64,000 nt of DNA from CAVSQX01 sp963730225 (GTDB lineage: Bacteria > Planctomycetota > Phycisphaerae > Tepidisphaerales > Tepidisphaeraceae). How positions within the stretch are numbered: position 1 is the stretch's first letter; every line of letters starts with the position of its first letter. Where the stretch lies: positions 1,798,001 to 1,862,000 of the forward strand of contig CAVSQX010000004.1 in assembly GCA_963730225.1 (NCBI GenBank), given 5' to 3'. Below, one piece after another: positions 45,433-53,665 of this stretch. Both the position numbers and the translations under genes were made by a program. The notes under the pieces were generated by a model. It was not told the origin of the DNA. It worked only from the letters and a program-made list of their open reading frames with translations, and searched no databases.

Positions 45433-46707
45433 TTACCGATCCAATTCCGCCGCGATGATGTTGACGCTTCCCAGCACGGCCACCACGTCGCTGATCATGT
45501 GCCCCTCGATCAATTTCGGAAACGTCTGATAGTTGATGTAGCACGGCGGGCGCGTCCGGCATCGCCAGGGCTTGTCGTCGCCCGAGCTGACAATGTAATA
45601 ACCCAGCTCCCCGTTGCCCGATTCGATGCAGTTGTAAACTTCCCCGCGCGGAGCCTTGAACCCGCGGTTGGTCATGATCAATTCGAAATGTTGAATCAGC
45701 CCTTCGATGCTGCTGTAAACCTGATCCTTGGGCGGCAACACATCCTTCCCCTCCGGCGACACATTCACCGGCCCCTGCGGCAGATTGTCAATCAACTGCC
45801 GAATGATCGACAGGCTTTGCTTCATCTCCTCCAATCGCACCAGATACCGGGCGTACACATCGCCGGTTTCCATCACCGGCACCTTGAATTCCACCGCCGG
45901 TGAATCCTTCCCGTCCCAGTTCTTGGCGAAGCACAGATACGGCTCATCCTTGCGAATATCCCGCCGAACCCCGCTGGCCCGCGCCATCGGACCCGACAAA
46001 CTCCACGCGATCGCCTCTTCCCGGCTGATATATCCCACGCCCTTGGTGCGATCGATGAAAATCCGATTCTTGTTCAGCAGCGCTTCCACATCCGCCATCG
46101 CCGGCGGCATGTCCTGATCGACGAATTTCTTCACCATTCGCTTGAATGTTTCTTCATCCGGCAGATCCATGTTCAGCCCCCCTACCCGAGTCCAACTGGT
46201 GTGGAATCGCTGGCCGGACATGTATTCGACGATGTCGTAAATAGTTTCGCGCTGATTGAACCCGTAAAGAAAAGCCGTGAACGCCCCCAAATCCAAACCC
46301 GCCGCTCCCACACAGAGCAGATGCGATTGAATTCTCCCCAATTCCCCGGCGATCGTCCGCAGCACTTTGCACCGCGGCGTCAGCTCGATGCCCATCAACT
46401 TCTCGGCCGCCCCGTGCCAGGCGAGCTCATTGTAGATCGGCGCCGAATAATCCATCCGATCGACGATGGTGACATATTGATTGTAATTTAAATCTTCACC
46501 ACACTTCTCAAAGCCGCTGTGAAGATATCCGATGTGCGGGGTCGCTTTGACGATTCGTTCGCCGTCGAGTTCCAGGACCAATCGAAGCGTGGTGTGGGTG
46601 GCCGGGTGCTGCGGGCCGAAATTCAACGTCCAGCGATTGGTGTTGTCCGCCGTGCCTGGCGGCGCCAGCACGTCGGTTTCCCCCGCCGGCGTTAAGGTAT
46701 ATGGCAT
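45433..46707 (-). CDS. nuoD: NADH-quinone oxidoreductase subunit D
   Basis: NuoD (49-kDa) forms part of the quinone pocket of complex I. Diagnostic blocks: LNFGPQHPATHTTLRLVLELDGE, PHIGYLHSGFEK, DYSAPIYNELAW, LLCVGAAGLDLGAFTAFLYGFNQRE, WTRVGGLNMDL and the ending LGSVNIIAAELDR. ATG 46707 (MPYTLTP) is chosen; another ATG at 46719 is four codons upstream, and the frame open to 46833 is not supported. nuoA-C and G-N are not in the window. The 262 bases between it and parB should hold both promoters and the first parS-like site. Confidence 0.96.
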   Translation of the reverse strand: MPYTLTPAGETDVLAPPGTADNTNRWTLNFGPQHPATHTTLRLVLELDGERIVKATPHIGYLHSGFEKCGEDLNYNQYVTIVDRMDYSAPIYNELAWHGAAEKLMGIELTPRCKVLRTIAGELGRIQSHLLCVGAAGLDLGAFTAFLYGFNQRETIYDIVEYMSGQRFHTSWTRVGGLNMDLPDEETFKRMVKKFVDQDMPPAMADVEALLNKNRIFIDRTKGVGYISREEAIAWSLSGPMARASGVRRDIRKDEPYLCFAKNWDGKDSPAVEFKVPVMETGDVYARYLVRLEEMKQSLSIIRQLIDNLPQGPVNVSPEGKDVLPPKDQVYSSIEGLIQHFELIMTNRGFKAPRGEVYNCIESGNGELGYYIVSSGDDKPWRCRTRPPCYINYQTFPKLIEGHMISDVVAVLGSVNIIAAELDR

Positions 46708-46926
46708 GTCAACGACCATCCGTAGAAAATAGGGCCGTCGGCCCCAGGACACTCCCGCGGCCGACGGTTGGCGCGGCGGCATTATATGGAGTTCCGAATC
46801 CCCCCGCCACGGCCGAGGTCTGGCCGGCATCAACTGATTATTGGCGTCCCGACGATGTTTGATGAATATAAAACATACAGACTATAGGTTTCGTTCTCTT
46901 TATCTCTCCAAAATTGTCTGTACTAT

Positions 46927-46942
46927 TGTTCCACGTGGAGCA
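46927..46942. promoter_or_regulatory. parS-like site 1
   Basis: TGTTCCACGTGGAGCA matches the parS consensus TGTTNCACGTGAAACA closely. It lies 28 bases before the parB start, so ParB may also control its own transcription here. Confidence 0.75.
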
Positions 46943-46969
46943 GATCTGCCAAATGAAAGGAGTCTGTCG

Positions 46970-47896
46970 ATGGCACCGCAACAGAAGAGTCGTTCGCGGC
47001 TTGGTCGAGGGTTGAACAGTCTATTGTCGTTGTCGGCCGATGCGATGGAGCCTCCGCCGCAAACGGAGGTCGTGGCATCGGAGGAACCGACCGCGTCCGC
47101 AGCCGTGATGGCCGCGGTTGAGATGGATATTCCGATCGACCAGGTTTCGCCGAATCCGCATCAGCCACGGAAGACGATCGATGCTGGTCGATTGGCACAA
47201 TTGGCCGAGAGTGTGAAGAGTTCAGGCCTTATCCAGCCAATCGTGGTGCGCCGGATCGAAGGGGGCTACCAGTTGATTGCCGGGCAGCGAAGGCTGGAGG
47301 CGGCTCGCATCGCCGGATTGTCGAAGATCCCGGCGATTGTTCGTGACGTCGACAGCCTGACCCAGGCACAGCTTGCCCTGATTGAGAACATTCAGCGCGA
47401 AGATCTAAATCCGCTCGACCGGGCGGCGGCGTACAAAACACTCATCGATCGACTCGGACTGACCCAAGCAGAGTTGGGGATTCGCCTCGGCGAAGAGCGG
47501 AGCAGCATCGCAAATTACCTTCGCCTGCTCGATCTGGCTCAGCCTGTCAAACAGTATCTCATTGATGGAAAGCTCACACTGGGCCATGCAAAGCTCCTTG
47601 CCGGCGTGGATGATCTGCTCGAGCAGCAGCGTATCGCCGAGCTGGCCGTCGCCCAGGAGTTGTCGGTGCGAAACCTGGAGCGATTGATCGAACATCGCCC
47701 ACAAACACCCCAGACTCGTCGGCCTGCGGCAACAGATGCGTACATCACCCACTTGGAGAAGAACATTAGCCAGCAGTTGGGAATGCGCGTGCAAGTCCGC
47801 CGCCGCGGAAAGGGTGCCGGACGATTGGTCATCCACTACGCCTCGCTCGATCAGTTCGATCAATTGCTGGCGAGGATGGGGTTGAACTTGGAATAA
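46970..47896 (+). CDS. parB: Chromosome partitioning protein ParB
   Basis: ParB binds parS and, as a CTP-switch clamp, spreads along DNA near the origin. The N-terminus is basic (RSRLGRGLNSLLSL). The ParB core is IDQVSPNPHQPRKTIDAGRLAQLAESVKSSGLIQPIVVR, GQRRLEAARIAG and LIENIQREDLNPLDRAAAYK; the HTH is LGLTQAELGIRLGEERSSIANYLRLLDL. The C-terminal dimer region ends at MGLNLE. ATG 46970 has AAAGGAG seven bases upstream; the frame open from 46841 lacks support. No parA is adjacent, which is unusual. The gene is flanked by two parS-like sites. Confidence 0.96.
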   Translation: MAPQQKSRSRLGRGLNSLLSLSADAMEPPPQTEVVASEEPTASAAVMAAVEMDIPIDQVSPNPHQPRKTIDAGRLAQLAESVKSSGLIQPIVVRRIEGGYQLIAGQRRLEAARIAGLSKIPAIVRDVDSLTQAQLALIENIQREDLNPLDRAAAYKTLIDRLGLTQAELGIRLGEERSSIANYLRLLDLAQPVKQYLIDGKLTLGHAKLLAGVDDLLEQQRIAELAVAQELSVRNLERLIEHRPQTPQTRRPAATDAYITHLEKNISQQLGMRVQVRRRGKGAGRLVIHYASLDQFDQLLARMGLNLE

Positions 47897-47903
47897 CTCA
47901 CGA

Positions 47904-47919
47904 TGTTCCACGTGGAACC
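47904..47919. promoter_or_regulatory. parS-like site 2
   Basis: TGTTCCACGTGGAACC contains the perfect 14-bp palindrome GTTCCACGTGGAAC (47905-47918), eight bases after the parB stop. Confidence 0.8.
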
Positions 47920-48031
47920 GGCGGATATAAAGAAGTTTCATGTAAAATCGCGTTATTGATATTATCGTTCCGATGCCCCGCTCTGATTTCTTTCCCCCGG
48001 CCGATCTGCCTGGGTTAATATCTGCATCGCC

Positions 48032-48961
48032 ATGATTGCCCGCTCCAGTATCGCCGCGTCGCTTACCTTGCCCGACATTTCCCGCTCGCCGGTCGTCGAC
48101 CAGGTCGGCATCGAGGAGCGCTGCGAGCGTTTTCAAAAACGCAGCATCAAGAAGGAATCCAAGGTTCATGTGCTGAAACTGGCGCTGTCGATGATCGATC
48201 TGACGACGCTGGAAGGGGCCGACTCGCCGGGCAAAGTCGGGCAATTGTGTGCCAAGGCCCGACACCTGCACGATTCACTGCCCGACCTGCCGCCCGTCGC
48301 CGCCGTCTGCGTTTATCCGACGATGGTTCGAGTCGCCCGGGAGAAACTGCACGGCAGTCCGATAAAAGTCGCCGCCGTTGCCACGGGCTTTCCCAGCGGA
48401 CAATATCCACTGAGCACCAAATTGGAAGACACGAAATTCGCGGTCGAAGAGGGGGCCGACGAAATCGACATGGTTATCAGCCGCGGCCACTTCCTGGCCG
48501 GCGATCACAGTTTTGTTTTCGACGAAATCGCCGCCATCAAAACCGCCTGCGGCTTAGCCCATCTGAAAGTAATCCTCGAAACCGGCGAGCTCGGAACCCT
48601 CGACAACGTCCGCCGGGCCAGCGACCTCGCCATGCACGCCGGCGCCGATTTCATCAAAACCAGCACCGGCAAAGTTCAACCCGCCGCCACCCAGCCGGTC
48701 ACGCTGGTGATGCTCGAAGCGATCCGCGATTTTTACTACGCCACCGGCAAAAAAATCGGCATGAAGCCCGCCGGCGGAATCTCAACCGCCAAAGTCGCCA
48801 TTCAATATCTCGTGATGCTGCGCGAAACCCTCGGCCAGGATTGGCTCACGCCCGATCTCTATCGCATCGGCGCCAGCCGGCTCGCCAACGACATCCTGAT
48901 GCAAATCGCAAAGGAACGGCAGGGGGCTTATCAATCGTTGGATTATTTCTCGAAGGATTGA
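48032..48961 (+). CDS. deoC: Deoxyribose-phosphate aldolase
   Basis: DeoC splits 2-deoxyribose-5-phosphate into acetaldehyde and glyceraldehyde-3-phosphate. The class I Schiff-base Lys is in FIKTSTGK; VCVYPTMV, AAVATGFPSGQ, EIDMVISRGH, KVILETGEL and MKPAGGI are all conserved. The 40-residue N-terminal extension before the barrel is not unusual. ATG 48032 has no strong ribosome site. Acetaldehyde would be removed by the aldehyde dehydrogenases 3-5 kb downstream on the same strand. Confidence 0.97.
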   Translation: MIARSSIAASLTLPDISRSPVVDQVGIEERCERFQKRSIKKESKVHVLKLALSMIDLTTLEGADSPGKVGQLCAKARHLHDSLPDLPPVAAVCVYPTMVRVAREKLHGSPIKVAAVATGFPSGQYPLSTKLEDTKFAVEEGADEIDMVISRGHFLAGDHSFVFDEIAAIKTACGLAHLKVILETGELGTLDNVRRASDLAMHAGADFIKTSTGKVQPAATQPVTLVMLEAIRDFYYATGKKIGMKPAGGISTAKVAIQYLVMLRETLGQDWLTPDLYRIGASRLANDILMQIAKERQGAYQSLDYFSKD

Positions 48962-48984
48962 AAAGCGGCGTACGGCAGCGATTC

Positions 48985-49434
48985 TCAACTCAACGGATCA
49001 CGAACCCGCAAGCCCTTGAGCTTTAAAAAGGCCCGGTCGTGCGTCCAGATTTCATTTGCGCCGCCCTCGATCGCCAACAAGCCAATCTGCAAATCGAACA
49101 CCCGCGCACCGCCAATCGCCAGGGCCGCCGCCGCGTGCAGCAATCGCTCGGCAAATCCAGTTCCGGGCAGCCAGATGCGCAAGCCCGACTCCTCAGTCAA
49201 TTCCCGAATGAATCGGTTGGCCATCGCCGGCGTTGACGGGCCGCTCACGGATAGCGGATGCGTCACGATGCTCCAGAACTCAGCGATGCACGGCAAACTC
49301 GTGCCGCACCCGCGCGGATCATCAACCGCCCGTTGAATCGCCTGCTGGGCCGAACGGTGTTCCGGCACGGCGGCACGATGCGCATAAACCAAGAGATTGG
49401 TGTCAATCGCAATCACAAATGCCGACCAAGCCAT
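48985..49434 (-). CDS. vapC: PIN-domain toxin VapC (second module)
   Basis: The protein has VIAIDTNLLVYAHRA with the first Asp, CIAEFWSIVTHP with the Glu, and AIGGARVFDLQIGLLAIEGGANEIWTHDRAF with the later acids of the PIN domain. It overlaps vapB (49413-49434). Start ATG 49434. It is convergent with deoC. Confidence 0.9.
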   Translation of the reverse strand: MAWSAFVIAIDTNLLVYAHRAAVPEHRSAQQAIQRAVDDPRGCGTSLPCIAEFWSIVTHPLSVSGPSTPAMANRFIRELTEESGLRIWLPGTGFAERLLHAAAALAIGGARVFDLQIGLLAIEGGANEIWTHDRAFLKLKGLRVRDPLS

Positions 49435-49658
49435 TCGTGCATTCGTGTGCGATCGGCCAGATCAATCCCCTTGGGCAAGCCGCCCTTTGCAACCACCCAG
49501 CGAATCTTCTTTCCCCGGGCCCGCTTGCCGTTCCGCGATTCGGCAAGCTGCCGGCGCAGCCCTTCTTCAACCAGTTCCCGCAACGGCTTTCGCAATTCCG
49601 CCGCGCGTTTCTTGGCGGCGATCAGCAACTCATCGGGAAGGTCAATCGTCGTCTTCAT
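49413..49658 (-). CDS. vapB: VapB-family antitoxin (second module)
   Basis: It begins MKTTIDLPDELLIAAKKRAAELRKPLRELVEEGLRRQL, a ribbon-helix-helix antitoxin, followed by a linker and a Pro/Gly-rich toxin-binding tail ending RTRMHEWLGRHL. ATG 49658 is preferred over an upstream start at 49673. Confidence 0.92.
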   Translation of the reverse strand: MKTTIDLPDELLIAAKKRAAELRKPLRELVEEGLRRQLAESRNGKRARGKKIRWVVAKGGLPKGIDLADRTRMHEWLGRHL

Positions 49659-49729
49659 GATGTGGTTAGCCATATTACCATATTTATGGGTCTTAAGTCA
49701 GGAAGGCGAGTGCGAGCATTTGCCGGTCG

Positions 49730-50288
49730 CTATCGCCGCCACCAGAGTTCGCGCAGTGGGATTTCCAGATCGGCAAACGGCGGCAGCGAGACCTTTTCGT
49801 CTCCGCTTCCCGATCCCGTGGCGCGATATCGCCCCGCAACCAGCTTGTATCCCTCGATCGTTAGTTCGCTCGGATCGACGATCCAATAGTGCGCCACTTT
49901 CCCGGCTTCATATTGCTTGAATTTCGCCTTGCGATCCGTTTTTGAGCTGGACGGGCTGATGATCTCGACGCACAAATCCGGCGGGCCTTCCATCGCTTTT
50001 TCGCCCACCAGGTGCAGCCGCTTTTTGGCGAAGTAAATCAGATTCGAACGGCAAACATGTCGTTTCCCAAGGATAAGGCCATCATCACCAAATAGAGCAC
50101 CCGAATCGTTTGTCCCGATGTAGTCTCCAAGGAAAAGCGTAAGTTTCTGAGTGGCGTAGGAACACCTCATATCCAGGCTTCGGCCCGCCCTAATTTCTCC
50201 ATCCACCAATTCCAGCCGAATACCGGTCGGATCCTCCCCCCAACTTGAGGAATTGCCGCGCCGTCATCTTGATCGCACTGAGCGTCAT
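49730..50288 (-). CDS. Uma2-family protein (one frameshift)
   Basis: Uma2 (DUF820) proteins have a PD-(D/E)XK nuclease-like fold and are frequent in cyanobacteria and planctomycetes. Removing one base from the C6 run 50236-50241 joins the start MTLSAIKMTARQFLKLGEDPTGIRLELVDGEIRAG to the body RCSYATQKLTLFLGDYIG. The conserved core is GPPDLCVEIISPSSSKTDRKAKFKQYEAGKVAHYWIVDP, with the acidic and Lys residues of the nuclease-like site. The corrected product is 185 residues, normal. A biological role is not known for the family. Confidence 0.85.
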
Positions 50289-50350
50289 GCCGTAAGTATT
50301 TCAAAAAGCCCCGGCTTTCTCGCCCGGCGGAGTGTCCGACAATGTCGCCC

Positions 50351-51214
50351 ATGAATGGAATTTTCTTGCGTATCGCGGTGGCGACGACGGTTTTATTGTC
50401 GGGCGTTGCCGACGCGCAGACGAGACCGGCGTCGCAGCCGGTTCTCAATCCGGATCTCCCGACACTCTGGATCATCGGTGACTCGACCGTGAAAAACAGC
50501 CAGGACACTGGCAGCAACGGACAATGGGGCTGGGGGCATCCCATCGCCAGCTTCTTCGACACGCAGCGCATCAACGTGCAGAACCGCGCCCTGGGCGGCA
50601 CCAGCAGCCGAAGCTTTCGCAATCTGGGATTGTGGGATCGCATCCTGGCTCAGATGAAGCCGGGCGATTTCGTCATCATGCAGTTCGGCACCAACGACGG
50701 CGGCCCGCTGGACGATCCCGCCCGCGCCCGCGGCACCCTGCGCGGCAGCGGCGAAGAGACAAAAGAAATCAACAATCCCCTGACGCACAAGGCCGAAACC
50801 GTTCACACTTACGGTTGGTATCTTCGACAGTACGTCGCCGATGCCAAAGCGAAGGGGGCCGCCGAGTGCATCATCTGCTCGCTGGTTCCCCGAAACATCT
50901 GGGTCGACGGAAAAGTCGATGCGACCACGCAATATCCCCTCTGGGCCGGCGCGGCGGCCAAGAGCAGCGGGGCGGATTTCGTCGAACTGCACGAGATCAT
51001 CTCGCAGAACTACGAAGCACTTGGTAAAACAAAGGTGACAGCCGACCTGTTCCCGCCCGGCGGCGAGCACACCCACACCACTTGGGCCGGCGCGGTGCTC
51101 AATGCCCGATGCGTGATTGATGGCTTGAAATCGCTCGATCACTGCGAGCTGCTGAAATATCTGTCGGGCGCGCGTCCGCTCGATCAGCCGCCGACGACAT
51201 CCCAATCGCATTGA
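50351..51214 (+). CDS. SGNH esterase, rhamnogalacturonan acetylesterase-like (CE12)
   Basis: It has a signal peptide (IFLRIAVATTVLLSGVADAQ), linker TRPASQPV, and the SGNH blocks LWIIGDSTVKN (Ser), NRALGGTSSR (Gly), FVIMQFGTNDGG (Asn) and a C-terminal EHTHTTWAGA with the catalytic Asp/His region. The GDST and EHTHT pattern is that of CE12 rhamnogalacturonan acetylesterases. With GH78 and GH29 enzymes in this window it may deacetylate pectic side chains. ATG 50351 is preferred to 50342. Length 287 aa. Confidence 0.88.
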   Translation: MNGIFLRIAVATTVLLSGVADAQTRPASQPVLNPDLPTLWIIGDSTVKNSQDTGSNGQWGWGHPIASFFDTQRINVQNRALGGTSSRSFRNLGLWDRILAQMKPGDFVIMQFGTNDGGPLDDPARARGTLRGSGEETKEINNPLTHKAETVHTYGWYLRQYVADAKAKGAAECIICSLVPRNIWVDGKVDATTQYPLWAGAAAKSSGADFVELHEIISQNYEALGKTKVTADLFPPGGEHTHTTWAGAVLNARCVIDGLKSLDHCELLKYLSGARPLDQPPTTSQSH

Positions 51215-51353
51215 ATCCCCCGCAGACTCGGCTTTCGGCCGATAATCTGTTAAGCTTCCGCCCGGCGAATGTCCGACATCGTTGGAAGATCAATGGATTG
51301 GTCCACTTCGCCGCGAAGACATCGAATGGTTTGCCCAGCAAAGGAGTGCTGTC

Positions 51354-52011
51354 ATGCCCGAACAATGGACGAGTGTTGCCGCCGCCGCCGCCGCGATGAA
51401 TGTGCATCCCCGCACGATCGAACGGCGGCTGGCCTGCGGAAAAATTGAATCCCGCCGCGGCGAAAATGGCCAGGTGCAGGTTCTGGTCAACCTGCCCGAC
51501 ATCGCCGAACCGTTCAATGCCGGCGCGCTGGTCACCGTGAAGGAACTCGCCGATCGGCAGGTCGACATCGCCGCCGGCAGCGCGTCGGCCCTGGTCCGCA
51601 TCGCACAGGAACAAGCGTCGCACGCCCAAAGCCAGCTTTTGCTTGCCCGACAAGATGCCGGGCGCGTACCGGCGCGAAGCGCAGATGGCCGGTTCGCTGG
51701 TCGCCGCCATGTTGGTCTTCATCATGGTCGCGGTCGGTTGGTGCGCTCATGTCATAACTTCGGCTCGTGGCAATGCTCGCATGGCCGATGAACGTGCCGC
51801 CCAGGCTGCCGCCGTTGCCCGACAGGCCTCCATCGATCGTGATTCCGAACGTGCTCGCTTCGACGATGCCATCGTCGCCCGCGCCAGGGCCGAAGGAGAG
51901 TTGACGGCTTACCAGTCCGAACTGGCCAACGTGCAGGAAAAACAAAAATCACCGACAACCCGCCCGGCAAATCTCGTGGCCCGCCTGGCCCAGGCGTTTG
52001 CGGGAGATTGA
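51354..52011 (+). CDS. HTH-domain protein with membrane helix and coiled coils (one frameshift)
   Basis: AAAGGAG lies seven bases before ATG 51354. Residues 6-45 (SVAAAAAAMNVHPRTIERRLACGKIESRRGENGQV) form an excisionase/MerR-like HTH. A possible coiled coil follows (ADRQVDIAAGSASALVRIAQEQ). Removing one G from 51660-51662 continues with AYRREAQMAGSLVAAMLVFIMVAVGWCAHVI, a membrane helix, and then a second coiled coil (ARMADERAAQAAAVARQASIDRDSE) and a PTTRP linker. The corrected product is 218 residues. A DNA-binding domain attached to a membrane helix suggests a membrane-tethered regulator or anchor. No known family is recognised. Confidence 0.65.
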
Positions 52012-52037
52012 AAGCACCCGATATTCGGTTCGATTTG

Positions 52038-52046
52038 TGCTACAAT
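52038..52046 (+). promoter_or_regulatory. Extended -10 element for the aldehyde dehydrogenase gene
   Basis: TGCTACAAT has the TGn extension and a good -10, with no clear -35. The leader would be only a few bases long. Confidence 0.4.
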
Positions 52047-52055
52047 CGGGGAGCC

Positions 52056-53549
52056 ATGAGCACAACCGCCAGCCACGAGCACGTCGCCGGAAACGGGCTG
52101 AAAATCAATTTCCGCACCGATTGGAGCTACGCTCCGGCCCCCGAGACATCCAAAGTCCGCATCGACCCGCGCTACGAACTGTTCATCAACGGGAAATTCG
52201 TTCCGCCGGTCAAGGGAAAATATTTCGACACGATCAACCCAGCCACCGAGAAGAAGCTGGCCGAAGTCGCCGACGCGACGGCCGAGGATGTCGACTTAGC
52301 CGTGAAAGCCGCGCGCCGCGCTTATGAGAAAACATGGTCGAAGCTCCCGGCCAAGGAGCGCGGCAAATACATTTACCGCATCGCTCGAATCCTTCAGGAG
52401 CGCGCCCGCGAATTCGCCATCATCGAATCGATGGACGGCGGCAAGCCGATCCGGGAATCGCGCGACGTCGACATTCCGCTGGCCGCCGCCCACTTTTTTT
52501 ACTACGCCGGTTGGGCCGACAAGCTCGACTACGCCTTCCCCGGCCGCCGCGCCCGCCCGCTGGGCGTCGCCGGGCAGATCATTCCCTGGAATTTTCCGCT
52601 GCTGATGGCCGCCTGGAAAATCGCACCCGCCCTGGCGGGGGGGAACACCGTCGTGCTCAAGCCGGCGGAAACGACTCCGCTGACGGCGTTGAAATTGGCC
52701 GAGGTGATCGCCGATGCCGATCTGCCCCCGGGCGTCGTCAACATTCTCACCGGCGCCGGCGAAACCGGCGCGGCCATCGTCCAGCATCCCGACATCGACA
52801 AAATCGCGTTCACCGGCAGCACCGAAGTCGGCAAGATCATCCAAAAATCTCTCGCCCCGACGAAAAAGAAATTCACGCTGGAGCTGGGCGGAAAAGCCGC
52901 CAACATCATTTTCGAAGACGCCGCCATCGATCAATCTGTCGAAGGAATCGTCAACGCCATCTTCTTCAACCAGGGCCACGTCTGCTGCGCCGGCTCGCGC
53001 CTGCTGGTGCAGGAGGGCGTCTATCCCACCGTGCTGCGAAAACTTCAGGACCGCATGGAAACGCTCATTGTCGGCAGCCCACTCGACAAGAACACCGACA
53101 TCGGCGCCATCAACTCAAAAATGCAATTGGAGAAAATCCAGCAATATTTGCGGATCGGCCAGGACGAAGGCGCCGAGTTGTGGCAAAGCTCCTGCGATAT
53201 TCCCAGCGGCGGATATTTCTGCCGCCCCTCGCTTTTTCTCAACGCCGCTCAGTCGCATCGAATCGTGCAGGAAGAAATCTTCGGCCCCGTGGTCGCGGTG
53301 CAGACCTTCCGCACGCCGGAGGAAGCCCTGGAGAAAGCCAACAACACCCCGTACGGTCTGTCCGGCGGCGTCTGGACGGACAAGGGATCGAAGATTTTCC
53401 AGATCACCACGAAAATCCGCGCCGGCGTCATCTGGGCCAACACCTACAACAAATTCGACCCGACCTCCCCCTTCGGCGGCTACAAAGAATCCGGCGTCGG
53501 CCGAGAGGGCGGATTGCATGGAATGTCCGCGTATGTGGAACTGGTTTGA
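52056..53549 (+). CDS. NAD(P)-dependent aldehyde dehydrogenase
   Basis: It oxidises an aldehyde to its acid. The active-site motifs are intact: GQIIPWNFPLLMAAWKIAPAL (coenzyme site), ELGGKAANIIFEDA (Glu), GHVCCAGSRLLVQ (Cys nucleophile) and EEIFGPVVAVQTF. Length 497 aa is typical. GGGGAG stands just before ATG 52056. Given deoC upstream, acetaldehyde is the likely substrate, although this rests on context. The next gene is a shortened ALDH-like protein. Confidence 0.93.
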   Translation: MSTTASHEHVAGNGLKINFRTDWSYAPAPETSKVRIDPRYELFINGKFVPPVKGKYFDTINPATEKKLAEVADATAEDVDLAVKAARRAYEKTWSKLPAKERGKYIYRIARILQERAREFAIIESMDGGKPIRESRDVDIPLAAAHFFYYAGWADKLDYAFPGRRARPLGVAGQIIPWNFPLLMAAWKIAPALAGGNTVVLKPAETTPLTALKLAEVIADADLPPGVVNILTGAGETGAAIVQHPDIDKIAFTGSTEVGKIIQKSLAPTKKKFTLELGGKAANIIFEDAAIDQSVEGIVNAIFFNQGHVCCAGSRLLVQEGVYPTVLRKLQDRMETLIVGSPLDKNTDIGAINSKMQLEKIQQYLRIGQDEGAELWQSSCDIPSGGYFCRPSLFLNAAQSHRIVQEEIFGPVVAVQTFRTPEEALEKANNTPYGLSGGVWTDKGSKIFQITTKIRAGVIWANTYNKFDPTSPFGGYKESGVGREGGLHGMSAYVELV

Positions 53550-53563
53550 AATTGAACGGTGAA

Positions 53564-53644
53564 TTCACCACGGAGGCACGGAGAGCACGGAGGAGAAAAA
53601 GCTCGAGGGCAGTTCTCCGTGTTCTCCCTGCCTCCGTGGTGAAA
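53564..53644. repeat. CACGGAG palindrome, copy 2
   Basis: Arms 53564-53597 (TTCACCACGGAGGCACGG start) and 53613-53643 are complementary with a 15-base loop. It sits between the two aldehyde dehydrogenase genes. There is one mismatch in the right arm (CTCCCTG for CTCCGTG). Confidence 0.9.
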
Positions 53645-53665
53645 TCCCCCGTCGGGAGCGCGTGA

